DNA from: Algiphilus aromaticivorans DG1253
GTDB lineage: Bacteria > Pseudomonadota > Gammaproteobacteria > Nevskiales > Nevskiaceae
Length of the DNA stretch: 64,000 nt
Direction of reading: 5' to 3'
Assembly (NCBI RefSeq): GCF_000733765.1
Contig: NZ_JPOG01000001.1
Coordinates: 2,852,001 to 2,916,000 of the forward strand
Shown: positions 15,741 to 24,758 of the stretch, in pieces
Position numbering within the stretch: position 1 is the first letter of the stretch
Layout: each line of letters begins with the position of its first letter
Notes under the pieces: generated by a model
The model's input: the letters and a program-made list of their open reading frames with translations, nothing else
Told to the model about the DNA's origin: nothing
Database searches by the model: none
Translations under genes and position numbers: made by a program

Positions 15741-17324
15741 CTAGCCGGCCGCGCTCGCTCCGTCGTTGACCGAATCCAGATAGTGCCAAGCGCGGTTGCG
15801 GCCGGAGCTCTTCACGCGATAGAGCGCCGCATCGGCCTCCTCGATCATCAGGTCGATATTCGTCACCGGTTGCTCGCTGGGCAGAAGCGTCGTGGCACCA
15901 GCGCTGATGGTCAGCATCCCCAGCGGGGCGCGCGCGTGCGGAATGGCCGCATCCTGCACACAGCGGCACATGGCCTCCGCCACCTGTAGCGCGCCCGCAG
16001 CGTCGGTGTTCTGCAGCAGCACGGCGAACTCTTCGCCACCGAAACGCGCCGCCAGGTCTACGCCCCGGCGAGCGCTGTCCTTCAGGCATTGTGCGACGGC
16101 CTTCAACGCCTCGTCGCCGGCGCTGTGGCCATAGCAATCGTTATAGGGCTTGAAGTGATCGATATCGACGATGAGCAGCGACAGCGCCTGATTCTCGCGG
16201 CGCGCGCGCGCCAGCTCCTGCTCGAAGCGCTCCAGAAAGAAGCGGCGGTTGCGCAGCCCCGTGAGCACATCGTGGTAGGCCAGATAGGTCAGGCGCTCGT
16301 GACTCTCGACCAGGGCCTGCTCGCTGCGCACCTGTTCGTCGACATCGAGGATGGCGCCCACCACCTCGCGGATGGCGCCGTCCTCGGCGCGCACCACATG
16401 GCCGCGCACGTTGAACCAGCGGTAGTCGCCGTCGCGACGCCGAAGACGCGCCGTCACGTCGAAGAGTGAATCGGCCGCGAGCTGACTGGCCGCAGTTTCC
16501 GCGAAGCCCTCGCGATCGTCGGGATGCAGGAGGCCCAGAACCATGGAAGGCGCGTCCGCATCGGCCTTGTCCCAGCCGATCAACTCGCGGAAACGCGGTG
16601 ATCCCCAGCTCTGCTGCGCACCCTCCAGGCGCCACCCCCAGGCGCCGACCTGCATGCTGTGCAGTACCAGCTGCAGGTATTCCTCACTGGAGCGCAAGGC
16701 CTGGGCGGCGACGGCTTCCCGCCCGAAGCGGCGTAGCGCGCGTGCGTAGAAGGCCAGGCTGTGCAGGAGGACGATGAAGACGGCATTGCCAAAGACGAGC
16801 CAGAGCAGCATGGCCGGCATGCCGTCGCGGCCGAGATCCAGGCCCGTGTGCCAATAGGCCCCCGAGACGACGACAGCCAGCTGGGCAACGTAGATGACCC
16901 ACAGCCGCCGCAATCCCTCTCGGCTCGGCTGCAGCATGATCAAGCCGAGGTAGACGAAGAAGGTGAAGCCGAAGATGGGGCGGAAGGCGCTGAGTTGCTC
17001 ATCCGCCATCGGCGGTCCCCAGACACTGAACATCAGTGGGGCCGTGTAGGCGGCCAGGATCAACGCGGACAGAGCATCCGACAGTCGCTTTCGCTCAAGC
17101 TCGCTAAGCGGTTTCAGCGCACGAAGGCCGACCAGGGCGCAGAGCAAGGCGACGACCAGCATGACAGCAGCCTCCAGCCGGTTACCCGTGCCGTAGGTCT
17201 GCAGAATGATGATGCCCGAGGCCGCGCTGACGCAGGCGAAAAGCGCGCTAAGCACCTGTGTGCGCTGTCGATGCGCCGCGATGTCGACAATGGCCGCGCG
17301 CAGCAAGGGCTGCTGCTCTTCCAT
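15741..17324 (-). CDS. Membrane-bound PAS-GGDEF diguanylate cyclase
   Basis: The ATG at 17324 follows GGGGGAGCGC; 527 residues. The first 200 residues hold about six transmembrane helices, then a PAS domain (LVLHSMQVGAWGWRLEG to VVGAILDVDEQ), a short linker, and a complete GGDEF domain with DVLTGLRNRR, VDIDHFKPYNDCYGHSAGDE and the active-site ARFGGEEFAVLL. It should make cyclic di-GMP from GTP. No RxxD inhibitory site is seen just before GGEEF. It is one of three GGDEF proteins in this window. The membrane part suggests sensing of an envelope or small-molecule signal. Confidence 0.92.
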   Translation of the reverse strand: MEEQQPLLRAAIVDIAAHRQRTQVLSALFACVSAASGIIILQTYGTGNRLEAAVMLVVALLCALVGLRALKPLSELERKRLSDALSALILAAYTAPLMFSVWGPPMADEQLSAFRPIFGFTFFVYLGLIMLQPSREGLRRLWVIYVAQLAVVVSGAYWHTGLDLGRDGMPAMLLWLVFGNAVFIVLLHSLAFYARALRRFGREAVAAQALRSSEEYLQLVLHSMQVGAWGWRLEGAQQSWGSPRFRELIGWDKADADAPSMVLGLLHPDDREGFAETAASQLAADSLFDVTARLRRRDGDYRWFNVRGHVVRAEDGAIREVVGAILDVDEQVRSEQALVESHERLTYLAYHDVLTGLRNRRFFLERFEQELARARRENQALSLLIVDIDHFKPYNDCYGHSAGDEALKAVAQCLKDSARRGVDLAARFGGEEFAVLLQNTDAAGALQVAEAMCRCVQDAAIPHARAPLGMLTISAGATTLLPSEQPVTNIDLMIEEADAALYRVKSSGRNRAWHYLDSVNDGASAAG

Positions 17325-17488
17325 GCGCTCCCCCGTGTATCCCCCGCACATCCCCGATTCCAGGCGCCGTTCCGTGGCGATGCGCCTGTCACGCGGGCGA
17401 CCCGTCCGGCAGGACGCCTTCTACGGGAATGAAGTTACTGTCAGGTCACGCACCAGGTCAATTCCGGGCCGCCGCGACGCGGCGATGA

Positions 17489-18238
17489 CTAGCCGCCCTT
17501 GGCTTGCGCAGCCACTGCCTCGGCGGCTTTCTTGGCGGCTTCCGGATCGCCCAGATAACGCGAATCGCGCACGCGCAGATCATCCTCCAGCTCGAAGAGC
17601 AGCGGAATGCCGGTGGGGATGTTGACCTCGGTGATGGCGTCGTCGGGCACGTCGAGCAGGTACTTGTAGAGCGCGCGCAGCGAGTTGCCGTGGGCGGTAA
17701 CCAGCAGCGTGCGGCCAGCGGTCAGCTCGGGCGCCAGATGATCGTGCCAGTAGGGCAGCACGCGCTCCAGCGTCGTGGCCAGCGACTCGGTGGCGGGCAG
17801 CACGCGCGTGTCCAGGCCGGCATAACGCCGGTCGAAGCGCGGGTGGCCCTTGTCGTCGGCATCCATCGGCGGCGGCGGGATGTCGTAACTGCGCCGCCAG
17901 ATCTTGACCTGATCCTCGCCGTGACGCGCGGTGGTTTCGGCCTTGTCGAGCCCCTGCAGCGCGCCGTAGTGGCGCTCGTTCAGCCGCCAGCTCTTCTGCA
18001 CCGGAAGCCAGAGCTGGTCCATGGCATCGAGGGCGGTGTTGAGCGTACGGATGGCGCGCAGCAGCACGGAGGTGTGCGCTGCATCGAAATGCAGGCCCTC
18101 GTCGGCCATCAGCCGGCCGGCGGCCTCGGCCTCGGTTCTTCCTTGCTCGGTGAGATCGACATCCACCCAGCCGGTGAAGCGGTTCTCCAGGTTCCACTGG
18201 CTCTGGCCGTGGCGCAGCAGCACTAGCTTGCGAGTCAT
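17489..18238 (-). CDS. gpmA: 2,3-bisphosphoglycerate-dependent phosphoglycerate mutase
   Basis: 249 residues starting [15 protein letters not shown]; the RHG histidine (residue 10) is the phosphorylated catalytic residue. [33 protein letters not shown]-type sequence and [14 protein letters not shown] are all present, as in GpmA enzymes. It interconverts 3- and 2-phosphoglycerate in glycolysis and gluconeogenesis. A short Ala/Lys-rich C-terminal tail ([17 protein letters not shown]) extends beyond the catalytic core. An imperfect GC-rich hairpin just after the stop may terminate it. It lies 27 bp downstream of the carbonic-anhydrase gene, so co-transcription is possible. Confidence 0.96.
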   Translation of the reverse strand: MTRKLVLLRHGQSQWNLENRFTGWVDVDLTEQGRTEAEAAGRLMADEGLHFDAAHTSVLLRAIRTLNTALDAMDQLWLPVQKSWRLNERHYGALQGLDKAETTARHGEDQVKIWRRSYDIPPPPMDADDKGHPRFDRRYAGLDTRVLPATESLATTLERVLPYWHDHLAPELTAGRTLLVTAHGNSLRALYKYLLDVPDDAITEVNIPTGIPLLFELEDDLRVRDSRYLGDPEAAKKAAEAVAAQAKGG

Positions 18239-18265
18239 GTTGCTCCTTGGTCCTTCGAAGGGGAA

Positions 18266-18793
18266 TCAGTTGCCGGCGTGGCGATTCTTTAGCCGCACAT
18301 AGTGCGCGGCGGAGTAGCGCAGCGACTCACGCTCGTCATCGGTGAGCGGCCGGGCGGCCTTCGCCGGTGCACCGCGATAGAGCCAGCCACCTTCCAGATG
18401 CTTGCCCGGTGGCACCAGGCTGCCGGCGGCGAGATAGACTTCGTCGTCGAGAACGGCGCCGTCGAGCACCAGCGAGCCCATGCCGATGAGGCAGCGGTCA
18501 CCGACCGTGCAGGCGTGCAGCGTGACGCCGTGCCCCACTGTCACATCCTCGCCCACCACTAGCGGGATGCCGCCAGGGCTATAGGGGCCGTCATGGGTCA
18601 CGTGCAGCGTGCTGTTGTCCTGGATATTGCTGCGCGCGCCCACCGTGATGCGATTGACGTCGCCGCGCAGCACAGCCATCGGCCAGACCGAGGCGTCCTC
18701 GCCGAGCTGCACTTCGCCGCTGACGTGCGCTTGCTCGTCCACCCAGGCGCCCGCGGCGAGCTCGGGATGGCGGCCCTCAAAGGCGCGGATCAT
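18266..18793 (-). CDS. Gamma-carbonic-anhydrase-like hexapeptide protein (YrdA/CaiE type)
   Basis: 175 residues of left-handed beta-helix repeats: VHVSGEVQLGEDASVWPMAVLRGDV-type sequence, then RSNIQDNSTLHVT, VGEDVTVGHGVTLHACTVGD and IGMGSLVLDGAVL. The histidines expected to bind metal in the gamma class (in STLHV, VGHGV and TLHAC) are present. The C-terminal helix (DERESLRYSAAHYVRL) is typical of the YrdA group. Such proteins bind zinc or iron and may hydrate CO2, but activity is often unproven. Its start overlaps the stop of the upstream esterase gene (ATGA), indicating coupled translation. Confidence 0.9.
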   Translation of the reverse strand: MIRAFEGRHPELAAGAWVDEQAHVSGEVQLGEDASVWPMAVLRGDVNRITVGARSNIQDNSTLHVTHDGPYSPGGIPLVVGEDVTVGHGVTLHACTVGDRCLIGMGSLVLDGAVLDDEVYLAAGSLVPPGKHLEGGWLYRGAPAKAARPLTDDERESLRYSAAHYVRLKNRHAGN

Positions 18794-19737
18794 TCCTTCA
18801 GCTCGGTCGGCTCGTTCAGCGAGCGCGGCCTGCTGCGCTCCATCGGCGCCGGCGCGCTCGGGGTGGTGGTGGATGTGCCGGCCCGCTCGTCGACGAAATC
18901 GGCGATGTGATCAAGCACGTCGACACTGCCGCGGAACGGCCGCGACAAGGCGGTGATCGTGCAGGCGTGACTGCCCACACCGGGCGCGCAGCGGATGCGC
19001 TCGTAGAACACCGTGCTGACCGGCGCGCCGGCCTCGCGCAGCGCCTTGGCGAGATTCTCGGCGTTGTCGATCCAGACGGTCTCATCGTCCTTGGCGTGAA
19101 TCAACAGCGTCGGCGGCGCGCCCGGACGCGCAAATTTGACCGGCTGCGACATGTCGTAGCGATCCTGCGGCCCGAAGATCTCGGCGAGGTCGGCGTCGCG
19201 GATGGGCAGGAAATCGTAGGCACCCGCCAACCCGATGAAGCCGGCCAGCGGCTCGCGCACGCCGGCATCGCGCAGGTAGCGGTCGTCCAGGGCCAACAGC
19301 GCCGCCATGTGCCCGCCGGAGGAATGCCCCATGACGAAGAGTTGACGGGGGTCGCCGCCGTACTGGCTGATGTTGTCGCGCGTCCAGCGAACGGCCTGCG
19401 CAGCGTCATCCATGAAGCCGGGCATACGCACCTCGGGATGCTTGCGGTAGTCGGCCACTACCGTGACGATGCCGCGCGTGCTCAGTGCCTCGCCGACAAA
19501 CTTGTATTCCTCCTTGCTGCCGGCCGTCCAGCGCCCGCCGTGGAAGAAGACGACCACCGGCGCGCGCTCGTCGAGGCCGCGCGGACTGTAGATATCCAGG
19601 CGCCGTCCTTTACCGCTGGCATAGGCGATATTCGCAGCGGCTTCGTAGTTGCGGTCGGGGGTGACGGCGTTGATGACGTCCAACCCCGAGCAGCCGGCGA
19701 GAAGCAGGGCCGACAGCAACAGCGGTATCAATCGCAT
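18790..19737 (-). CDS. Alpha/beta hydrolase (carboxylesterase/HSL-like), lipoprotein
   Basis: The ATG at 19737 gives 315 residues with a lipoprotein signal (MRLIPLLLSALLLAGCSG); the frame further upstream runs opposite lemA and is not coding. It has the hormone-sensitive-lipase oxyanion motif FFHGGRW, the nucleophile elbow VMGHSSGGHMA, an acid in HAKDDETVWIDNA, and a likely catalytic histidine in VLDHIADF. A cysteine-containing insert (RCAPGVGSHAC) lies near the end. The tail is Pro/Thr-rich (TSTTTPSAPAPMERSRP). Probably an envelope esterase of unknown substrate. Coupled by ATGA to the carbonic-anhydrase-like gene. Confidence 0.85.
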   Translation of the reverse strand: MRLIPLLLSALLLAGCSGLDVINAVTPDRNYEAAANIAYASGKGRRLDIYSPRGLDERAPVVVFFHGGRWTAGSKEEYKFVGEALSTRGIVTVVADYRKHPEVRMPGFMDDAAQAVRWTRDNISQYGGDPRQLFVMGHSSGGHMAALLALDDRYLRDAGVREPLAGFIGLAGAYDFLPIRDADLAEIFGPQDRYDMSQPVKFARPGAPPTLLIHAKDDETVWIDNAENLAKALREAGAPVSTVFYERIRCAPGVGSHACTITALSRPFRGSVDVLDHIADFVDERAGTSTTTPSAPAPMERSRPRSLNEPTELKE

Positions 19738-19833
19738 GGGCGTCTCGTGCAGAACAGTACGGATTAGGGACAGAATCATACCTTCCGCGACCCGGGGCTG
19801 AATCGGCTCCGGACGCAAGCAGGGGGAAGAAGA

Positions 19834-20409
19834 ATGATCGGATGGGTGATATTCGGGGTCATCGCGGTGGTGGTGATCGGCTACACCATCGTCATCTACA
19901 ACGGGCTGGTGCGCCTCAAGCACGCCGTGTCGCAGGCCTGGTCGAACATTGACGTGCTGCTGCGCCAGCGCCACGACGAACTGCCCAAGCTGGTCGAGAG
20001 CTGTCGCCAGTACATGCAGTTCGAGTCCGAGACACTGACGCAAGTGACCGAGGCGAGAAACCAGGCCGACCGCGCGCGGCGCGAGGGTGACGTCGCCGGT
20101 GTCGGTGGCGCTGAGAATCTCATGCGCGCCGGTCTCGGCAAGATCATGGCCACTGTCGAGGCCTACCCGGAGCTCAAGGCGAACGAGAGCTTCCGGCAGC
20201 TGCTCGACCGCATCAGCGGACTGGAGGACGCCATTGCCGACCGGCGCGAGTTCTACAACGCCGCCGTCAACGCCAATAACGTCCGCATCGAGCAGTTCCC
20301 GGATGTGCTCGTCGCGCGCGCTCTGGGCTTCGAGCCGGCCGAGCTGCTGGTCTTCTCCGAGGAGATGACCGCCGACGTCGACGTGCGCGACCTCTTCGCC
20401 GCAGGCTGA
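19834..20409 (+). CDS. lemA: LemA family protein
   Basis: 191 residues with an N-terminal transmembrane anchor (WVIFGVIAVVVIGYTIVIYN) followed by the LemA domain: RLKHAVSQAWSNIDVLLRQRHDELPKLVE, then LEDAIADRREFYNAAVNANN and a C-terminal FPDVLVARALGFEPAELL. The length is typical. LemA proteins are membrane-anchored coiled-coil proteins of unclear role, often paired with a peptidase or a membrane E3-like protein. The next gene, a GIDE-domain protein, starts 4 bp after this stop. An upstream AGGGGGAAGAAG serves as ribosome site. Confidence 0.93.
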   Translation: MIGWVIFGVIAVVVIGYTIVIYNGLVRLKHAVSQAWSNIDVLLRQRHDELPKLVESCRQYMQFESETLTQVTEARNQADRARREGDVAGVGGAENLMRAGLGKIMATVEAYPELKANESFRQLLDRISGLEDAIADRREFYNAAVNANNVRIEQFPDVLVARALGFEPAELLVFSEEMTADVDVRDLFAAG

Positions 20410-20413
20410 GGCC

Positions 20414-21358
20414 GTGGCCGAGCTACTGGCGCCGCTGCAGCAATGGGCAGCACGCGTCGACGCGGATGCCTTCTGGTGGATCTGCGCACTGCTGGCGGCG
20501 GCGGCGCTGGCTGGCGGCTGGCTCGGCTTCCGTCGGCTGCGACGCGCGCGACTCGTCGAAGACACGCCCACACAGCGCCTGCGATCCGCCTCGCAGGGCT
20601 ACGCTGAGTTCGAAGGCACCGCGCGCTGGATGCCCGGCCCGAAGACGATGTCCCCGCTGACGCGCACGCCCTGCGTCTGGTGGTACTACCGCGTCGAGCA
20701 GCGCCGCCGCAGCGGCAAGGATTCGCGCTGGCACCGAATCGAAGGCGGCACCAGCGATGCCCTCTTCCTGCTCGACGACGGCACTGGCGAATGCGTCATC
20801 GACCCGGAAGGCGCGCAGGTCTATCCGGATCTGCGCCGCCAGTGGCGCGGCGGCACCCGCCGGCCGCTGCGCACCCCCAAACCGAACAGTGGCTGGCTCG
20901 GGAAACTGGAATTCGGCAACTATCGCTACACCGAGCGCCTGGTCAGTACCGGCGCACCGCTGCACGCCCTCGGCCAGTTCAGTACCGTCCGCGCCGCGCG
21001 CGCCGAGGACGATCAGAGCGCCGTACGCGAGCTACTCGCCGAATGGAAGCGCGACCGCGAGGCCCTACTGGCTCGCTTCGACGCCAACGACGACGGCGAG
21101 ATCGACCTCGACGAATGGGAGACGGCGCGCGCCAAGGCGCTGGAAACGGTGCGCCGCCAGCACGCGGAAACGCTCGCCCAGCCCGACACGCATGTGCTGC
21201 GCAAGCCCGGCGACGGGCGTGCCTTTTTGCTATCCACCTGGCCGCAGGACAAGTTAGCGCGCCACAAGCGCATCTCCGCCGCGCTGATGATCACGGGTGC
21301 GGTGATCGCGGTCGTTCTGCTGGCCATCTTCCTGGAAGCGCGCCTGACGCTGAACTAG
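20414..21358 (+). CDS. GIDE-domain membrane protein with an EF-hand
   Basis: The GTG at 20414 lies 4 bp after lemA. 314 residues: an N-terminal membrane span (WICALLAAAALAGGWLGF), a GIDE domain (TARWMPGPKTMSPLTRTPCVWWYYRVEQ, then IEGGTSDALFLLDDGTGECVIDPEGA), and a C-terminal membrane span (ALMITGAVIAVVLLAIFL). At residues 223-234 lies a canonical EF-hand loop, DANDDGEIDLDE, with Asp/Asn/Asp at 1, 3, 5 and Glu at 12. GIDE is the cytosolic or intermembrane-space domain of mitochondrial E3 ligases such as MUL1; this bacterial protein has no visible RING. Pairing with LemA suggests a joint membrane complex. The Ca2+-binding loop is an unusual addition. Confidence 0.85.
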   Translation: MAELLAPLQQWAARVDADAFWWICALLAAAALAGGWLGFRRLRRARLVEDTPTQRLRSASQGYAEFEGTARWMPGPKTMSPLTRTPCVWWYYRVEQRRRSGKDSRWHRIEGGTSDALFLLDDGTGECVIDPEGAQVYPDLRRQWRGGTRRPLRTPKPNSGWLGKLEFGNYRYTERLVSTGAPLHALGQFSTVRAARAEDDQSAVRELLAEWKRDREALLARFDANDDGEIDLDEWETARAKALETVRRQHAETLAQPDTHVLRKPGDGRAFLLSTWPQDKLARHKRISAALMITGAVIAVVLLAIFLEARLTLN

Positions 21359-21406
21359 CGTCGAGGCACGGAACCCCGGGCCGCGGCGGCTGCCTACAAT
21401 GCCGCC

Positions 21407-23482
21407 ATGACGAATAACTCCGACAACGCCCACAATCCCCTGCTCGCCATCGCCGACGCCAGCGATGCCCTCCCCGACTTCGCCGCCATCCGTGCCGAGC
21501 ACGCCGAGCCAGCACTGGACGCCGTGCTGGCCGACAACCGCGCGCGCATCCAGCAACTGCTCAAAGACGGCACCGACACCTGGGAGACACTGGCCGAACC
21601 GCTCGAGACACTGGAGGAGCGCGTACACCGCGTCTTCGGCCCGGTCGCCCACCTCTTCATGGTGTGCTCCACCCCCGAGTGGCGCGCCGCCTACAACGCC
21701 TGCCTACCCAAGCTCACTGACTACGCCATGGAACTGGGCCAGTCGCGCCCACTGTTCGAGGCCTGGCAGCGGCTGCGGGATTCCGCCGACTTCGAGCGCC
21801 TCGACACAGCGCGCCGCGCCACCGTCGTCCACAACCTGCGCGACTACCATCTCGCCGGTGTGGCCCTCGACGACGCGCCGCGCGCACGTTTCCGCGAGCT
21901 GTCGATGCAGCTCTCCGAGCAGGCCACCCGCTTCGAGGAGAACGTCCTCGATTGCACCCAGGCTTGGCATCTGCAGCTGCCCGACGCCAGCCGGCTGAAC
22001 GGCATGAGCGAAGACGCCATTGCCGCCGCAGCCGCGCGCGCCAGCGACAAGGGAGAGACCGGCTATCGGCTGACGCTGGACTTCCCCAGCTTCGACGCCG
22101 TCATCCGCCACGCCGACGATCGCGCCCTGCGCGAGCAGCTCTATACGGCCTGGAGCACGCGCGCCTCCGAGCAGGGACCGCACGACCCGGCCAAGGACAA
22201 CGGCCCGCTGATGGCGGACATCCTCGCGGCACGGCACGAACAGTCGCAGCTGCTGGGCTACGCCAACTACGCCGAGCTGTCGCTGGCCAAGAAGATGGCC
22301 GACAGCCCCGACACCGTCGAGGCCTTCCTGCAGGATCTGGCGACGCGCGCCCGGCCACGCGCCGAGGCGGAGCTGGCGCGCCTGAAGGACTGCGCTCGCG
22401 CCCATGGCGGCCCGGAAGAACTCGCGCCCTGGGATCTGCCCTACTACAGCGAAAAGCTGCGCGAGGCCGAGCTGGGCATTTCCGATGCCGCACTTCGCCC
22501 CTACTTCCCGCTGAGCGCAGTGCTGGAAGGGCTGTTCACCCTCATGGAATCGCTCTACGGCGTGCGCGCCGAGATCGCCTCCGGCGTGCCGCGCTGGCAC
22601 GAGGACGTCACGGCCTACCGACTCTTTGAAGCGGACGGTGCGGCCGTGGGCCTGTTCTACCTCGACCCCTACGCGCGCGAGCACAAGCGCGGCGGCGCCT
22701 GGATGAACGACGGCCGCTCGCGCCGACGCCACCAGGGCGGGCTGCAGACGCCAGTGGCCTATCTGGTGGGCAATTTCACCCCGCCACTGAAAGGGCGCGA
22801 GCCGCTGCTGACACACACCGAAGTCCTGACCCTCTTCCACGAAGCCGGTCACGGCCTGCACCACCTGCTGACGCGCATCGACGTGGCGGCCGTGTCGGGT
22901 ATCAGCAATGTCGCCTGGGACGCTGTCGAGCTGCCCAGCCAGTTCATGGAGAACTTCTGCTTCGACCGTGCCTTCGTCAAGCGCATGAGCCGCCACATCG
23001 ACACCGGCGAGCCGCTGCCCGACGCGTTGCTGGAGAAGCTGCAGGCCGACCGGCGCTTCGGCGCTGGCCTCGCCACACTGCGCCAGGTCGAGTTCTCCCT
23101 CTTCGATCTGCGCCTGCATCGCGACTTCGACCCGGCGCGCGGCGCGCGCGTGCAGGAAACGCTGGAGGCGGTGCGCGACGAAGTCGCGCTGCTTAAACCG
23201 CCTGAGTGGAACCGCTTCGCCAACAGCTTCTCGCACATCTTCGCGGGTGGCTACGCGGCCGGCTACTACAGTTACAAGTGGGCCGAGGTGCTATCGGCCG
23301 ATGCCTTCGAAGCCTTCGCCGAGGCCGGCACGCTGGATGCCGCCACCGGCCAGCGCTTCCGCGAGACCATCCTTGCCAGAGGCGGCAGCGCCGACGCCGG
23401 CCAGCTCTTCCGCGACTTCCGTGGCCGCGATCCGGAGCTGGCACCGCTGCTGCGCCAGGATGGCCTGCTCGACGCGGCCTGA
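21407..23482 (+). CDS. prlC: Oligopeptidase A (M3 zinc metallopeptidase)
   Basis: 691 residues, normal for PrlC. The M3 active site FHEAGHGLHHLLTRID is present (HEAGH at residues 478-482) with the third ligand in the downstream FMENFCFD/ELPSQ helix. Other family blocks are RLKDCARAHGG, DLPYYSEKLRE and FSHIFAGGYAAGYYSYKWAEVLSADAFE. Cytoplasmic; it degrades short peptides, including cleaved signal peptides. It begins 48 bp after the GIDE gene and converges on a GGDEF gene 18 bp beyond its stop. No terminator hairpin with a T-run was seen between them. Confidence 0.97.
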   Translation: MTNNSDNAHNPLLAIADASDALPDFAAIRAEHAEPALDAVLADNRARIQQLLKDGTDTWETLAEPLETLEERVHRVFGPVAHLFMVCSTPEWRAAYNACLPKLTDYAMELGQSRPLFEAWQRLRDSADFERLDTARRATVVHNLRDYHLAGVALDDAPRARFRELSMQLSEQATRFEENVLDCTQAWHLQLPDASRLNGMSEDAIAAAAARASDKGETGYRLTLDFPSFDAVIRHADDRALREQLYTAWSTRASEQGPHDPAKDNGPLMADILAARHEQSQLLGYANYAELSLAKKMADSPDTVEAFLQDLATRARPRAEAELARLKDCARAHGGPEELAPWDLPYYSEKLREAELGISDAALRPYFPLSAVLEGLFTLMESLYGVRAEIASGVPRWHEDVTAYRLFEADGAAVGLFYLDPYAREHKRGGAWMNDGRSRRRHQGGLQTPVAYLVGNFTPPLKGREPLLTHTEVLTLFHEAGHGLHHLLTRIDVAAVSGISNVAWDAVELPSQFMENFCFDRAFVKRMSRHIDTGEPLPDALLEKLQADRRFGAGLATLRQVEFSLFDLRLHRDFDPARGARVQETLEAVRDEVALLKPPEWNRFANSFSHIFAGGYAAGYYSYKWAEVLSADAFEAFAEAGTLDAATGQRFRETILARGGSADAGQLFRDFRGRDPELAPLLRQDGLLDAA

Positions 23483-23500
23483 GCGGGTTCCGCCCGGTTC

Positions 23501-24613
23501 TCAGGGCTCGGCAAAGACGACGCAATCGCGCCCGGCCGCCTTGGCGCGGTAGAGAGCGTCGTCGGCGCGCTTGACGGTGGCCTCCATCCCCTCTCCGGCG
23601 CGATGCAGGGCCATGCCAACGGAAACCGTGATCCGGCCGCCCTCACCCAGCTCCGGGAAACGCAATTCCGACACCGCCGCACGCAAACGCTCGGCGGTTG
23701 CGCGCGCAGCGGCTTCGGTGGTCTCCGGAATGATGACCAGGAATTCCTCGCCGCCGAAGCGGCCGACGAAATCGCCGTCACGGATCAGCGACTGCAGGGT
23801 TTCGCTGATACGACAGAGCACATCATCGCCGAGCTGATGCCCCCAGGTATCGTTGATGCGCTTGAAGTGGTCGGCGTCGATCACGCCTACGGCGAGCGCG
23901 TTCTGTTGCTGGAGGCGCCGCTCGAAGCGGCTGTGCTCGCGTGCGAGCTGCTCCATGATGGCGCGACGGTTCGGCAGGCGCGTGAGCGGATCGCGGCTGA
24001 CCAGATCCTCCATCTTCGCCATGGCTTCGCGCAGCTCGCCGTTACGCCGCCTGAGCGTGCTGCGCAGGCCGGCGATGAAGCTGCCCAGCAGGGCCACGAT
24101 GGCCAGCACCGCGACATAGGCGAAGACGATGACCACCTCCACCTGCAGATCAATGCGCTGAGGGGCCCATTGGTAAAGGGCCGCCAGCACGGCGAGATAG
24201 CCCAGCACGATGAAGCCACCGACGTGCAGCATGGCCCGCCGGTCGAGCGCGAACATGCCGAAGAGCAGCGCGCTGGTGGCCATCAGCAGGAAAGCCGTGC
24301 GCGCCTGCGGATCGGTCACGTGGTACATGATGTAGACGGTGGGCAGGGCGGGAAGCACGATCTGCGCCGCCGTCATGCTGGGGTCGCGCAGGCGCAGATT
24401 GAAACCGCTCTTCAGCGCCGCGACGAGGGCGCAGTCGATGGTCAGCCACGCGACCGCAAAAGCCAGCGCATGTACACCCGGCAGCATGCCGAAGCCGTAG
24501 AGGCCCAGCACGATCAGCAGCGTGCAGGACTGGTTCGCAAAGCCCCAGCGCATGCGCTGCAGCCGCAGCCGCTGCGCTTCGGCGATGGCGTCTCGCGTCG
24601 CTACGGTTGCCAT
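23501..24613 (-). CDS. Membrane-bound GGDEF diguanylate cyclase
   Basis: The ATG at 24613 gives 370 residues; the frame upstream reads like non-coding sequence. About six transmembrane helices (residues 25-185) form a MASE-like sensor; a short coiled coil (TLRRRNGELREAMAKMEDL) leads to GGDEF with DPLTRLPNRRAIMEQL, IDADHFKRINDTWGHQLGDD and RFGGEEFLVIIPE. The catalytic GGEEF is intact. Expected to synthesise c-di-GMP. Closest in layout to the protein at 15741-17324 but without the PAS domain. It is convergent with prlC. Confidence 0.92.
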   Translation of the reverse strand: MATVATRDAIAEAQRLRLQRMRWGFANQSCTLLIVLGLYGFGMLPGVHALAFAVAWLTIDCALVAALKSGFNLRLRDPSMTAAQIVLPALPTVYIMYHVTDPQARTAFLLMATSALLFGMFALDRRAMLHVGGFIVLGYLAVLAALYQWAPQRIDLQVEVVIVFAYVAVLAIVALLGSFIAGLRSTLRRRNGELREAMAKMEDLVSRDPLTRLPNRRAIMEQLAREHSRFERRLQQQNALAVGVIDADHFKRINDTWGHQLGDDVLCRISETLQSLIRDGDFVGRFGGEEFLVIIPETTEAAARATAERLRAAVSELRFPELGEGGRITVSVGMALHRAGEGMEATVKRADDALYRAKAAGRDCVVFAEP

Positions 24614-24758
24614 TTCATTGCTCCCTCCCCGCGGCCCGGAGAACCGGACCTGCTTCTTCTTATGCGTGGCGCCCGACGTGCGGCGCTGCCGCGGCGCATG
24701 CCGGAAGATGCCAGTCCACAAGATGGCACGAAACGGGGGCCGGCAACAGCCGTGGCCG

